Positions 10,009 through 19,713 of a stretch of DNA of 64,000 nucleotides are shown here, piece by piece. The stretch comes from Candidatus Bathyarchaeota archaeon (GTDB taxonomy: Archaea > Thermoproteota > Bathyarchaeia > Bathyarchaeales > Bathycorpusculaceae): positions 109,081 to 173,080 of the forward strand of contig JAOZIE010000002.1 of NCBI GenBank assembly GCA_026014485.1. The letters are read 5' to 3'. Both the position numbers and the translations under genes were made by a program. The notes under the pieces were generated by a model that saw nothing but the letters and a program-made list of their open reading frames with translations, did not search any database and had not been told where the DNA came from. How positions within the stretch are numbered: the first letter of the stretch is position 1; each line of letters opens with the position of its first letter.

Positions 10009-10575
10009 GTGAACGCTAACAAACTTGTAATCGGCTTAACTGGTATGCCGGGCTCGGGCAAAAGCCTTGTCGTAGCAGCCGCCAAGAACCTTGGCTACCA
10101 AGTCGTAACGATGGGCGACGTGATACGGGAAGAAACCGCTAAACGCGGGTTGGAGCCGACGCCGCAGAACGTGGGCAAAGTCATGCTGGAACTCCGCGCG
10201 GAGCGAGGTGCAGGCGTGGTCGCTGAAAAGTGCCTCCCAAAAATCGGGGAGACCCAAAGCGCAAAGATTATTGTTGATGGCTTGCGCAGCTACTTTGAGG
10301 CGGAGGTTTTTCAAGCGAATCTTGCTAACTTTACGCTTGTGACGGTGCATTCTTCTCCGCTGGTCAGGTTTGAGCGGCTTTCCACGCGGGGCAGAAGCGA
10401 TGACCCCCCAACCTGGGATGTCTTTCATGAGCGGGATATGCGCGAGTTAGGGGTAGGTATAGGTAACGCCATTTCTTTATCCGAATACGTCATAATTAAC
10501 GACGGTTCCATGGAGTGCTTGAACGCCAAGGTGGCGGAGGTTTTGCGGAGGGCAGAGGAACAATGGTTCAAGTGA
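10009..10575 (+). CDS. UPF0200-family P-loop kinase-like protein (dephospho-CoA/adenylate-kinase-like)
   Basis: GLTGMPGSGKSLVVAAAKNLGYQVVTMGDVIREE; GTG start. Confidence 0.88.
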   Translation: MNANKLVIGLTGMPGSGKSLVVAAAKNLGYQVVTMGDVIREETAKRGLEPTPQNVGKVMLELRAERGAGVVAEKCLPKIGETQSAKIIVDGLRSYFEAEVFQANLANFTLVTVHSSPLVRFERLSTRGRSDDPPTWDVFHERDMRELGVGIGNAISLSEYVIINDGSMECLNAKVAEVLRRAEEQWFK

Positions 10576-10970
10576 CGATGCACGTAGAAGCCGACGTTAA
10601 CCCAACCGAATCTGAGGATAAAGTCAAAAGGGCAGTTTGGAACCTTTTCGGTGATGTGCCCACGGCGCTAAAACCCGCCGAGAAAGGCAGCGTCTTAACG
10701 GTGGACGTGAAGGGTCAGCAAAACCTTAGCACGCTACGCAGCATCCTGAGCAGGGATCGCATCCGCGACGCCTCCCGAAGAGCCCTCCGCCAAGGATTAC
10801 GCGGCAACACCCTAACTTTCTATGTCAACAAGCAGGTGGCGTTTGCAGGGCACGTTTCCTTCTGCGAAGCCGAATCGGAGTCGCCACTGGGACCCATCAA
10901 AATCACCATTCAAACCGACGAGCCCCTGCAGCTCATTGACTGGCTGGCGCCCAAAACAACTAAGCCCTGA
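10563..10970 (+). CDS. UPF0201 family protein
   Basis: MVQVTMHVEADVNPTESEDKVKRAVWNLFGD...NKQVAFAGHVSFCEAESESPLGPIKITI; 13-nt overlap with the UPF0200 gene. ORF track starts upstream in frame; ATG at 10563 preferred. Confidence 0.87.
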   Translation: MVQVTMHVEADVNPTESEDKVKRAVWNLFGDVPTALKPAEKGSVLTVDVKGQQNLSTLRSILSRDRIRDASRRALRQGLRGNTLTFYVNKQVAFAGHVSFCEAESESPLGPIKITIQTDEPLQLIDWLAPKTTKP

Positions 10971-10980
10971 GTGTGACTGC

Positions 10981-12000
10981 TTGATTGAAAAAGCCTCGGT
11001 GACGCATCGCGGCGCGGTCTTGCTTGGCAACTCGGTCGCCTGTGACGCCTACCACGAAAAACGCCCCGTCAGAATTGTGACGCACGCGCACGCGGACCAC
11101 ACGGGCGGATTGCGGTGGAGTCTTCGGGAATGTCAAAAAGTTGTCATGACCGCAGCTACACGTGACCTTATCGGCGTCTTGGAGGGGCTGGAGTCACGGC
11201 TAAGCGGCGTCCACACACTGGAGTATGGGAAGCCTTTGCGGTTTGACGGGGAGCAGGTTACGCTTTTTCGGGCGGAGCATATTTTGGGTGCCGCGCAGGT
11301 TCTTGTGGAGTCTGCGGAGGGCGAGCGGGTGGCTTGGACGGGTGACTTCAAGCTGGATGGTACGCCCGTGATGGACTGCGATACGCTGGTGGTGGAATCC
11401 ACCTACGGTAGCCCCATGTGCAGGCGGAACTTTGATGTGGACGTTCACAAACTGCTGGTTCATATGGTTGAGCAGCGTCTCAAAGACGGCGTAGTCTACG
11501 TTTTCGGATATCATGGCAAGCTACAGGAAATCATGCAGATTCTCCACGACGCCGACGTTTCAGTGCCGTTTGTTATGCCTGAAAAAGTCTACAACGTCAG
11601 CAAAGTCTGCGAGCGCCACGGCATGCGGCTGGGGTGCCTGACGCAGTCACTGAGTAAAGAGGGGAAGGTGATGCTGGAAGAGAACCTGCCGTGCGTGGCG
11701 TTTTATCATATGAATACCCGCGGAAAAGTCGGTTTAAGCAACGAACGCATCTGCGTGAGCGGCTGGGAATTCCGCAAGCCCTGCAGACGCATAGGAGAAA
11801 AAGAGCACGTTATCGCGTTAAGTGACCACTCGGACTTCGACGGGCTGGTCGAGTACGTGCGGCAAGCAAAACCCAAACGGGTAATAACAGACAACCACGG
11901 CGGACGCCACGGAGAAGCCTTAGCAAAAGAAATTGAGCGGCGCCTCGGCATACCCGCAGTGGCGATGCCCTGCAAAAGCTACCAAGCAACCTTCCCGTAA
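10981..12000 (+). CDS. MBL-fold metallo-hydrolase, exonuclease/mRNA 3'-end-processing-factor-like
   Basis: VTHAHADHTGGL (HxHxDH), VAWTGDFKLDGTP, ALSDHSDFDGLVEYVRQAKPKRVITDNHGGRHGEALAKEI. TTG at 10981 is the likely start; the upstream ORF-track extension overlaps UPF0201 in another frame. Confidence 0.85.
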   Translation: MIEKASVTHRGAVLLGNSVACDAYHEKRPVRIVTHAHADHTGGLRWSLRECQKVVMTAATRDLIGVLEGLESRLSGVHTLEYGKPLRFDGEQVTLFRAEHILGAAQVLVESAEGERVAWTGDFKLDGTPVMDCDTLVVESTYGSPMCRRNFDVDVHKLLVHMVEQRLKDGVVYVFGYHGKLQEIMQILHDADVSVPFVMPEKVYNVSKVCERHGMRLGCLTQSLSKEGKVMLEENLPCVAFYHMNTRGKVGLSNERICVSGWEFRKPCRRIGEKEHVIALSDHSDFDGLVEYVRQAKPKRVITDNHGGRHGEALAKEIERRLGIPAVAMPCKSYQATFP

Positions 12001-12584
12001 TCCTTGTTTCTGCTGCGATTTTTGTTCATCTCCCTCTTTTCTGTGGGCTTGTTTTGGTTTGCTTTTTTGTTTCTGGGCTTGAAGCGGGGTTTTTCCACGG
12101 TTTAAAATGGCTTGGAAAGACGGGTTTCGGCTCTGTTTGGCTTTGTTTGGCTGCGTCTCATTGTTTCTGCTGTTGTTCACATCTGGTTTTCCGTGCGGTT
12201 TCTTAGTGCTTGCTTTTCTTTTGGCATATTGGTTTGGCTTGAAAAACCGCCAATGGCGACCCTCCCCCTATAGATTTCTGCAATGAATCGCTATTGGCAT
12301 CCAAATATGTCCACGTTTTTGCGTTTTATCGGTTGCATTGGGCGCTTTCTCAGAATACCCCCTAAACCAAAATACACTTACCTTTTTGCGTTCATCTTCC
12401 CTGAGGTTCAAACCTGAAATCACCTGCCAAAACCCCAAAACAGACCCACTTAAAAGCCCGAAATTGCGAAGAAATTTGTAAATCTGCAAAGAAATTTTTT
12501 CGGCTTCAAACAGACTGCGCTGGGTGCTTACTCAGAACTGCTACCGCTTTTTGCTGTGCTTGATTTCTTGTACTTCTATTCGAG

Positions 12585-12866
12585 TTATTCATAGGCTTTT
12601 TTTCTTGCGCCTATGTAGTGAATCAGTATTGTTTTTTCTTTCCATAGAACTTCGTAGACTACTCTTTGGTTTTCGATTGACCTGATTCTGTAGGTGCTGT
12701 CGTAGCCCCTCATTTTACAGATGTTTGTTTTCTTGTAGGGAATGGGGTCCTTCTTCAAAATCAGAATAACGTCTTTTATATCCTGTTTTTGTTTGCTGCT
12801 TGCTTTTTCAAGGCTTTTAAGAGCTTTTCTTTTGATTTTAATGGTGAACATTGCGTGTTCAGCCAA
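12585..12866 (-). CDS. RelE/ParE-family toxin
   Basis: MFTIKIKRKALKSLEKASSKQKQDIKDVILILKKDPIPYKKTNICKMRGYDSTYRIRSIENQRVVYEVLWKEKTILIHYIGARKKAYE; RelE fold signature. Start TTG 12866 or ATG 12851. Confidence 0.8.
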   Translation of the reverse strand: MAEHAMFTIKIKRKALKSLEKASSKQKQDIKDVILILKKDPIPYKKTNICKMRGYDSTYRIRSIENQRVVYEVLWKEKTILIHYIGARKKAYE

Positions 12867-13035
12867 GAATTTTCATCAGTTCTTCTTCATCAGCAACTTC
12901 ATCTTTTTGCTCGATGGCTTTCTTCTCTTTCTTGGTCGGTTCCTCTACTGGAACTAGTTTGTCAACTAGCTCTTTGTAAAGGAGTTTGATTTCAAGCAGT
13001 TCTTCGCGGATATCTTCTAAAACTTTGGTGCTCAC
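12859..13035 (-). CDS. Putative antitoxin partner of the RelE-like toxin (58 aa)
   Basis: Manual translation from GTG 13035: MSTKVLEDIREELLEIKLLYKELVDKLVPVEEPTKKEKKAIEQKDEVADEEELMKILG*; stop overlaps toxin start; absent from ORF track because of size. Confidence 0.65.
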   Translation of the reverse strand: MSTKVLEDIREELLEIKLLYKELVDKLVPVEEPTKKEKKAIEQKDEVADEEELMKILG

Positions 13036-13406
13036 ACCTAAAGCCTCAACTAAACCTATGCACTAATTTGCGTTTAAATCTATCGCGAAACAGCCAATCA
13101 AACCCAAGAAGACCCAAGCCCGAATATCCCAGAGAAAACTTGACTTGGTTATGCACTCGGGTGTGACCGTTGCACCTTAACAAAAGCTACAACCCGACCT
13201 CTCTTGTTGTTCTAAGATTTTCGTGTTTAGCTGTATGCCGTTTCACGTGGCATTCTGGACAATTTTAAGTTTTTGCATTGCTGGCTTTTGGGGAAAGACG
13301 CCTGACCGCTTATTCTTTTCTGTTGGGTATCTTAACTTGCCCTTTTTTTGTTGAGTTAACACTTAAAAGCAGATGTATATTATGTTAGAAGTCTGGTGCA
13401 ATATGC

Positions 13407-14681
13407 ATGACGGCATCTTCAGCTATTTCAGGTTTCTACAAACTCACCCCAAACGAGAGACTTACTAAAGTCAAGGAATTCGCGGCCTTAACCGATGAGG
13501 AAGCGGCGGTGCTGGCGAACACGGGCGCGCTGCCCATAGAGGTAGCTGACCGCATGATAGAAAACGTCGTCGGCGCTTTCCCTCTTCCGCTGGGTATGGC
13601 TGTGAACTTTCAGATAAACGGCAAAGACTACCTTATTCCGATGGCTATCGAGGAGCCCTCAGTGGTGGCGGCGGCAAGCTACGCGGCGAAGATGGTGCGG
13701 GACAGCGGCGGCTTCCAAACAAGCAGCACGACGCCTGTTATGATTGGGCAAATTCAAGCCGTGGGCATCAAAGACCCCTACGCTGCACGCCAGCGGGTGC
13801 TCGCCGCGAAAACGGAGCTTCTCAAGAAAGCCAACGACCAAGACCCAGTTTTGAACAGCTTTGGTGGAGGCGCCAAAGACCTTGATGTGAAAGTAATCCA
13901 AACCACCCAGGGCGCTATGCTTATCACGGAGTTGCAGGTGGACTGCCGTGACGCCATGGGCGCAAACGCCGTAAACACCATGGCTGAAGCCGTGGCACCC
14001 CTGATTGAGGAATTAACAGGCGGCAAAGTGCTGCTGCGGATAATCACAAACCTTGCTGTGAAGCGGCTTGCACGCGCCTCATGCACTGTCTCCAAGCAAG
14101 CTGTCGGAGGCGAAGAAGTCGTCGACGGCATCGTAAATGCCTCGGCATTCGCCGCGGCTGACCCATACCGCGGAGCAACCCACAACAAGGGCGCCATGAA
14201 CGGCATAATTGCTGTCGTCGTCGCTACAGGTAACGACCATCGCGCCATCGAAGCAGGCGGACACGCTTACGCGGCAAGAAACGGCGCCTACACCACGCTT
14301 TCGCAGTGGGAGAAAAACGCGAAAGGTGACCTTGTTGGCTCCATCGAGATGCCCATGGCGGTTGGGCTCATCGGCGGCGCAGTCAAGACGCATCCAACCG
14401 CGAAAGTCTGCATGAAAATCCTCGGCGTCAAGTCAGCAAACGAGTTTGGTGAAGTTCTCGCAGCAGTCGGCTTAGCCCAGAACCTCGCGGCGTTACGTGC
14501 ACTGGCGCATGAAGGCATCCAGAGAGGACACATGTCGCTTCACGCCCGAAACATAGCCGTCCAAGCAGGCGCCACAGGAACCGCAATCGACCTCGTCGCT
14601 GAACGCATGGTGAAAGAACGAAAAGTACGCGTGGACAAAGCAAAAGAAATCCTTGCCGAATTGAACTCAGCCCAGAAATAA
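13407..14681 (+). CDS. hmgA: Hydroxymethylglutaryl-CoA reductase
   Basis: HMG-CoA reductase family: RMIENVVGAFPLPLGMAVNFQING, GGEEVVDGIVNASAFAAADPYRGATHNKGAMNGIIAVVVATGND, GHMSLHARNIAVQAGA. Confidence 0.95.
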   Translation: MTASSAISGFYKLTPNERLTKVKEFAALTDEEAAVLANTGALPIEVADRMIENVVGAFPLPLGMAVNFQINGKDYLIPMAIEEPSVVAAASYAAKMVRDSGGFQTSSTTPVMIGQIQAVGIKDPYAARQRVLAAKTELLKKANDQDPVLNSFGGGAKDLDVKVIQTTQGAMLITELQVDCRDAMGANAVNTMAEAVAPLIEELTGGKVLLRIITNLAVKRLARASCTVSKQAVGGEEVVDGIVNASAFAAADPYRGATHNKGAMNGIIAVVVATGNDHRAIEAGGHAYAARNGAYTTLSQWEKNAKGDLVGSIEMPMAVGLIGGAVKTHPTAKVCMKILGVKSANEFGEVLAAVGLAQNLAALRALAHEGIQRGHMSLHARNIAVQAGATGTAIDLVAERMVKERKVRVDKAKEILAELNSAQK

Positions 14682-14707
14682 CAAACGCCTTTTCTTCAGG
14701 CGCTGGA

Positions 14708-15637
14708 TTACTGTTCTTGAAAAAGCATGGTGCTTAAGTACCGCTCTCCAGTATCTGGCAGGATAACCACGATGAGTTTCCCCTCATTTTCTGCTCTTTT
14801 TGCCAATTCTAAAGCGGCAAACGTGGCTGCCCCCGAGGAGATTCCTGCAAGTATGCCTTCTTTCTTGGCAAGCAACCGCGCAGTCTCAAAAGCCTCTGCA
14901 TCTTTTACTTTGAAGACTTCATCCACCAAATCCAACTGTAGCACCTCAGGAACAAAACCTGCACCTATCCCCTGAATCCCGTGGGCACCCTTCGAGCCGC
15001 CGCTGAGCACAGGTGACCCCTCAGGCTCCACCGCCACCGCTTTGAATGCGGGTTTAAGCGGCTTAATGTACTGTGCTATGCCCGTGATTGTTCCGCCTGT
15101 TCCCACGCCTGCAACGACAAAGTCTACTTTCCCGTCTGTATCCTCGTAGATTTCTGGACCCGTGGTTTCCCTGTGGGCTTTCGGGTTTGCTAAGTTCGTG
15201 AACTGGTGGGTAAGAAACGAGTTAGGCGTCTGAGCGGCGAGTTCCTCGGCTTTATTGACGGCTCCACTTATGCCCTCCGCGCCCGACGTGAGGACAACTT
15301 TTGCGCCGTAGGCTTTTAGCAGGGTGCGGCGTTCAACACTCATGGTCTCTGGCATGGTGAGGATGAGGCGGTAACCTTTTACGGCGGCAATCACGGCTAA
15401 GCCGATTCCCGTGTTCCCGCTGGTGGATTCAATCAGGGTGTCTCCTGGCTTGATTAACCCCTGCTTTTCGGCTTCGGTAACCATGCTATCGCAGGCGCGG
15501 TCTTTGATGCTTCCTCCAGGATTGCGGGATTCAAGTTTAACCAGAACCGTAGCTTTTGTGTCCGCAGCCAAACAATTCAGTTTTACAAGGGGCGTTTTCC
15601 CAATGGTTTCCAAAACGGAGTCGTAAATTTTCGCCAT
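14708..15637 (-). CDS. cysK: Cysteine synthase A (O-acetylserine sulfhydrylase)
   Basis: [16 protein letters not shown] (PLP Lys), [39 protein letters not shown]. Confidence 0.95.
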   Translation of the reverse strand: MAKIYDSVLETIGKTPLVKLNCLAADTKATVLVKLESRNPGGSIKDRACDSMVTEAEKQGLIKPGDTLIESTSGNTGIGLAVIAAVKGYRLILTMPETMSVERRTLLKAYGAKVVLTSGAEGISGAVNKAEELAAQTPNSFLTHQFTNLANPKAHRETTGPEIYEDTDGKVDFVVAGVGTGGTITGIAQYIKPLKPAFKAVAVEPEGSPVLSGGSKGAHGIQGIGAGFVPEVLQLDLVDEVFKVKDAEAFETARLLAKKEGILAGISSGAATFAALELAKRAENEGKLIVVILPDTGERYLSTMLFQEQ

Positions 15638-15749
15638 TGACTCACCAGCAATCCAATGACATCGTTACAATCGGTGGGCATATAAAACTGTTATCTTCAA
15701 CCCGCCAGCACCACCTTTGAATGCGGAAGCGGCGAAGACAGATTGCAGG

Positions 15750-16850
15750 TTAATCTGTGGGGGTTTGCTGGATGGTTTTTTTCAGTTCCTGCGCCGCCGT
15801 CTCAGGCGTCACGGTGTTGATGTATATCCCCGTGCTTTTCTCAAAACCCGCCCAAATCGCCAGCTTCGGATAAACCTCCAGATGCCAGTGATAGCTGTCT
15901 TGAGCGTCTTTGTTGATGGCTAAGTGTATGCCAAAGTTGTAGGGCGGGTCATTCACTAAATCTTTGAGCGCTTTTAGCGTCGTCTTTAACGTTTGCGCGA
16001 ACGCCTCCGTTTCTTCTTTAGTGAGGCTCAGAAAGTTCGGGGTATGCCGCTTTGGAACAATCCAAAATTCCAAGGGGTGAACGCTGGCGTAAGGCGCAAA
16101 AACCGTGAAATGCCCGCCGTCCAATATGAGCCGTGGGGTCTGCGCTTCCTGCTTTATGAGGTCACAGAAAAAGCATCGTCCATGCTCTTTGTGGTAGTTT
16201 CTGCTTGCCTCCATTTCGTCGCTTACAACGGGCGGTATGAAGGGCGTGGCGACTATTTGGCTGTGGGCATGGGAAAGGGAAGCGCCTGCTTCTAAGCCGT
16301 GGTTGCGAAAAATCTGGACGTATCGAACGTAGGGTTTCTGCGACAAATCCCGCAGGCGGTCTTTGTAAGCGTTAACCACAAGCACAAGCTGCCCCAACTC
16401 CATGTTTGCAGGGTGGTCAGTGTGGTTTGGGGATTCCACCAGCACTTCATGATGCCCCACCGCGTAACCAAAATTGCGGCTCTTCATTATCTTCGAGTCG
16501 TCGGCGTCTTTTGGCGGAGAAAACGCAGGGTACAAGTTTGGGATGTTGCGGAGAAGCCAGTTTTTGCTTCGGAAATCGCCCTGCTCCTTGTCTTTGCGGA
16601 TTCCCCCCTCTGACGGCAAATAAACCAGCATAGCAGGCGGAGTTACATGTTCGTTGCCTGGGCAAAGTGGGCAATTAACCGTTTTTGGTTGTTCAGTTTT
16701 GTTTTTCGCAAAATCGGTTGGTCTTCGGGCGCGTTCCGTGGCGATTACTACCCAGCGGTTTAGCAGGTAGTCTTTTCTGAGTTCGTTATGTGCCATTCCA
16801 GCTTGCACCTTACCAAAGACAGGGGGCTGGAGCAATTTTAGCGTTTCCAA
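15750..16850 (-). CDS. galT: Galactose-1-phosphate uridylyltransferase
   Basis: ELRKDYLLNRWVVIATERARRPTDF, CPLCPGNE, NHGLEAGASLSHAHSQIVATPFIP (HxH). True start may be ATG 16796. Confidence 0.9.
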   Translation of the reverse strand: METLKLLQPPVFGKVQAGMAHNELRKDYLLNRWVVIATERARRPTDFAKNKTEQPKTVNCPLCPGNEHVTPPAMLVYLPSEGGIRKDKEQGDFRSKNWLLRNIPNLYPAFSPPKDADDSKIMKSRNFGYAVGHHEVLVESPNHTDHPANMELGQLVLVVNAYKDRLRDLSQKPYVRYVQIFRNHGLEAGASLSHAHSQIVATPFIPPVVSDEMEASRNYHKEHGRCFFCDLIKQEAQTPRLILDGGHFTVFAPYASVHPLEFWIVPKRHTPNFLSLTKEETEAFAQTLKTTLKALKDLVNDPPYNFGIHLAINKDAQDSYHWHLEVYPKLAIWAGFEKSTGIYINTVTPETAAQELKKTIQQTPTD

Positions 16851-16876
16851 ACCCTGCGGGTTGGCGGCATCCTTGT

Positions 16877-17356
16877 TTATGTTTCGAAGTGGTTCTGCTT
16901 TTCCTTAGACCGCTGTCTATACGCTTCGTAGTCAGGCAGCATCCGCGTGTACTCTTTGGCCATAAGCGGCGACGAAACCATAAAATCCGCAGAAGTCCGG
17001 TTGCATGCTACGGGGATATTCCAGACGGCGGCGACACGCAGCAGCGCCTTTATGTCTGGGTCATGTGGCAGCGGCTCTAGGGGGTCCCAGAAGAAAATCA
17101 GAAAATCGATGAAGCCTTCTGCGATGCGGGAGCCGATTTGCTGGTCTCCGCCTAAAGGTCCGCTTTCAAAGACTGTGATTTGGCAGCCGAGTTCTTTTGA
17201 TAAGATTTTGCCTGTGGTGCCTGTTGCGTAAAGTTCATGTTTAAGCAAGGTTTCCCTGTTAAATTTCACCCACTCCAGCAGGTCCCCTTTCTTGTTGTCA
17301 TGAGCAATTAAAGCAATTTTTTTCCTTTCGCTTATGAGAGCGTTTGCCTTTGCCAA
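16877..17356 (-). CDS. mgsA: Methylglyoxal synthase
   Basis: KKIALIAHDNKKGDLLEWVKFN...LYATGTTGKILS...SGPLGGDQQIGSRIAEGFIDFLIFFWDPLEPLPHDPDIKALLRVAAVWNIPVACNRTSADFMVSSP. Confidence 0.95.
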   Translation of the reverse strand: MAKANALISERKKIALIAHDNKKGDLLEWVKFNRETLLKHELYATGTTGKILSKELGCQITVFESGPLGGDQQIGSRIAEGFIDFLIFFWDPLEPLPHDPDIKALLRVAAVWNIPVACNRTSADFMVSSPLMAKEYTRMLPDYEAYRQRSKEKQNHFET

Positions 17357-17528
17357 GTTAACTCACCCTTTAACTACTGCCTTCATACCAAACGTGCCTA
17401 TAACCGTTTTCGCTATAAAAACAAGCAGCTATAGAAACCAAAAGGCGTACGCGTGGTTCCGCCAAGAAACACCTTCGCTGCCCTCACGTTGGCAAACCTT
17501 ATTTTCGCCCAGATGGTATTGTCTGGAT

Positions 17529-18158
17529 ATGATGTTGAAAAGGGATTTCTATCAAAGAGACCCGCTGACTGTGGCAAAGGAGTTGCTGGGGAAAACTCTG
17601 GTTTACGAATCTTCTGAGGGCGTTATGTCTGGAAAAATCGTTGAAACCGAAGCGTATCTGGGACCTGAAGATAAAGCTTCGCATGCCTACCAAAACCGCC
17701 GTACCGCACGCACAGAAATCCAGTTTGGCCCAAAAGGACACGCCTACCTATACCTCATCTACGGCATGTACTACTGCTTTAACGTAACCGCAGGAGAAAT
17801 CCCAAAGAAACCTGAAGCGGTTTTCTTTCGCGCAATGGAGCCACTGGAAGGCGTCGAATTCATGAAAAAACGGCGTCCTTGCGCAAAAGGGGACATCGCG
17901 CGTTTAGCTAACGGTCCAAGCAGGCTTTGCATGGCGTTGGGTTTATCAAAGCAGCAAAACGGAACCGACCTGTGTGCGCCGCCTTTTTACATCCGAGACG
18001 ACGCCGTTTCTGTTGCCAAAGAAGACATAGTTCAAACTACGCGGATAGGCGTAGACTACGCGGATGAGTGGAAAACTAAGCCTTGGCGGTTTTACATAAG
18101 AGGAAACCCATTCGTGTCCGTTAAAGAGAAAAAACCTGCTCGCCGTTCCGCTGAATAG
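17529..18158 (+). CDS. DNA-3-methyladenine glycosylase (AAG/MPG family)
   Basis: KELLGKTLVYESSEGVMSGKIVETEAYLGPEDKASHAYQNRRTARTEIQFGPKGHAYLYLIYGMYYCFNVTA. ORF-track start (17334) is an upstream extension overlapping mgsA. Confidence 0.92.
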   Translation: MMLKRDFYQRDPLTVAKELLGKTLVYESSEGVMSGKIVETEAYLGPEDKASHAYQNRRTARTEIQFGPKGHAYLYLIYGMYYCFNVTAGEIPKKPEAVFFRAMEPLEGVEFMKKRRPCAKGDIARLANGPSRLCMALGLSKQQNGTDLCAPPFYIRDDAVSVAKEDIVQTTRIGVDYADEWKTKPWRFYIRGNPFVSVKEKKPARRSAE

Positions 18159-18312
18159 CTGAGCGTTTTCGGTGCCTATTTTTGTTGGTTCTGTTGGGTG
18201 TGTCAAAGACAAGTGGGTGTTTTTTCCCTTTTAGGTGTTAGGACAATTGTGCACTAATTTGCTGGTGGCTTCTGATTATTGTGCACATTTGTTCTGTTTT
18301 TGTGAAGAAATG

Positions 18313-18323
18313 TTTATATAAAG
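18313..18323 (+). promoter_or_regulatory. Archaeal TATA box for the Lrp/AsnC gene
   Basis: TTTATATAAAG about 38 nt upstream of ATG 18361. Confidence 0.5.
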
Positions 18324-18360
18324 TTTTATTCCATGAACAAGCATTTCAGGTGCAGCCCCC

Positions 18361-18849
18361 ATGAAACACACTTTGGACAACTGTGACGTCGCCTTAAGCG
18401 GCAAGATTGATAATGTGGATTTGCAAATCCTCAATGTTCTCCAAGAAGAATGCCGCTTAAGCTACAACAAAATCGCCGCAAGAGTCCAAATCTCTGTAGG
18501 CACCGCCTACAATCGCGTCAAAAACTTGGAAGCAAAGGGGCTGCTCAAGGGCTGCTCAGTACTCCTTGAACCGTTGAAGCTGGGCTACCCTTTGACTGCT
18601 GTTGTTTTCGTCCAAGCTGAAGGGGGACACTTTGCATCTGCCGAACAGGAAATTGCAGAAACTGACGGCGTTGTTGCAGTATACGATGTTACAGGGGAAT
18701 TTGATGCTGCCGTAATTGCCAAATTCAAAGACCGCAACGGCTTAAACGCCTTCATTAAACACATAGCCGCTTTACCGTACGTGAAGCGAACCATCACAAA
18801 TGTATCCCTGAACACAGTTAAAGAGGACTTCAGAATTAAACTCCCTTAA
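18361..18849 (+). CDS. Lrp/AsnC family transcriptional regulator
   Basis: KIDNVDLQILNVLQEECRLSYNKIAARVQISVGTAYNRVKNLEAKGLLKG plus RAM domain. Confidence 0.92.
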   Translation: MKHTLDNCDVALSGKIDNVDLQILNVLQEECRLSYNKIAARVQISVGTAYNRVKNLEAKGLLKGCSVLLEPLKLGYPLTAVVFVQAEGGHFASAEQEIAETDGVVAVYDVTGEFDAAVIAKFKDRNGLNAFIKHIAALPYVKRTITNVSLNTVKEDFRIKLP

Positions 18850-18887
18850 CACAAACCTAAAATTCAGAAAATAACGAAGTGTATACT

Positions 18888-19442
18888 ATGCCTAGAAACC
18901 CAACCCGAATTACAGTTGCTTTCGATTCGGCAACGGCGAGTTTGCTAGAGAAAATCACTAAGGAAACGGAGCTTTCCCAAAGCGAAATAATGCGGCGCGC
19001 CCTGAAATTCTACAGCGACAACCAAGCTTTAACGGATCCTGCAACTCGCAAGAAAGCTTACGCCTACATGGAGTTACTGCTGGACGGCGAACACATAATC
19101 CTTGACGTTGACCACTGGCTGCTATTTCTGCGGCTAATCGAGAGCACCCCTGAAAAAGAAAAATTCTGGAACGAACACCGAGAAGTAGCGCGAGCACACA
19201 AAGACCAACTGAAAACCAAAGTGCTTTCGGCAGAGGAGCTTCTTACACGGTTAGAGACCTGCAACTTTTATCGGTTGACCAAAAACTCGGAGCGGGACTA
19301 CACGTTGATTTTCGGTTCTGAGCTGCCAAAGAAGTTTGTTCGCGTGTTTCTGGAAGAATTCTTCTCAGCTATGGCTATCAAAGCGGAAATCAAAGAAAAC
19401 TTCACCAAACTTAACGTAACAGTAAAGCCGACGCCAAGATAA
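18888..19442 (+). CDS. Ribbon-helix-helix (CopG-like) regulator with unknown C-terminal domain
   Basis: MPRNPTRITVAFDSATASLLEKITKETELSQSEIMRRALKFYSDNQ RHH motif; ~130-aa C-terminal extension. Confidence 0.75.
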   Translation: MPRNPTRITVAFDSATASLLEKITKETELSQSEIMRRALKFYSDNQALTDPATRKKAYAYMELLLDGEHIILDVDHWLLFLRLIESTPEKEKFWNEHREVARAHKDQLKTKVLSAEELLTRLETCNFYRLTKNSERDYTLIFGSELPKKFVRVFLEEFFSAMAIKAEIKENFTKLNVTVKPTPR

Positions 19443-19479
19443 CCTAGAAAATATAAGAGTACTTTTGGCTGGTTGAAGC

Positions 19480-19713
19480 TTATTCTTCCATCATAATCAG
19501 CGTTAATGTAGAACGGACTTTAGACAGCGAACGAACCTTGTTTGTCACCATCTCTTTTAGTTGATCCATTGTTTCCGCTTTAATCTTTGCGATTATGTCA
19601 TAGACGCCATAAGAGAAGTAGGCTTCTTCAATGCTTGGAACACTTCTCAACTTCTGCAGAACGGTGTCTTCAAATCCAGACTCAACGTTTATCAATACAA
19701 AAGCTCTTGGCAT
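19480..19713 (-). CDS. Stand-alone Lrp/AsnC ligand-binding (RAM) domain protein
   Basis: MPRAFVLINVESGFEDTVLQKLRSVPSIEEAYFSYGVYDIIAKIKAETMDQLKEMVTNKVRSLSKVRSTLTLIMMEE. Confidence 0.9.
   Translation of the reverse strand: MPRAFVLINVESGFEDTVLQKLRSVPSIEEAYFSYGVYDIIAKIKAETMDQLKEMVTNKVRSLSKVRSTLTLIMMEE

Noticed and set aside
12020-12090. Possible third copy of the 38.6/57.8-kb repeat (reverse complement TCAAGCCCAGAAACAAAAAAGCAAACC...CAGAAAAGAGGGA)
   Set aside because: Similarity is confined to an A-rich stretch and needs several gaps; the diagnostic GCGCCTTTTCTGTACGCAAC core is absent.
11920-12180. Minus-strand 86-aa ORF after the MBL-fold gene
   Set aside because: Lys/Gln/Asn-rich composition typical of a spurious frame and it overlaps the end of the MBL gene.
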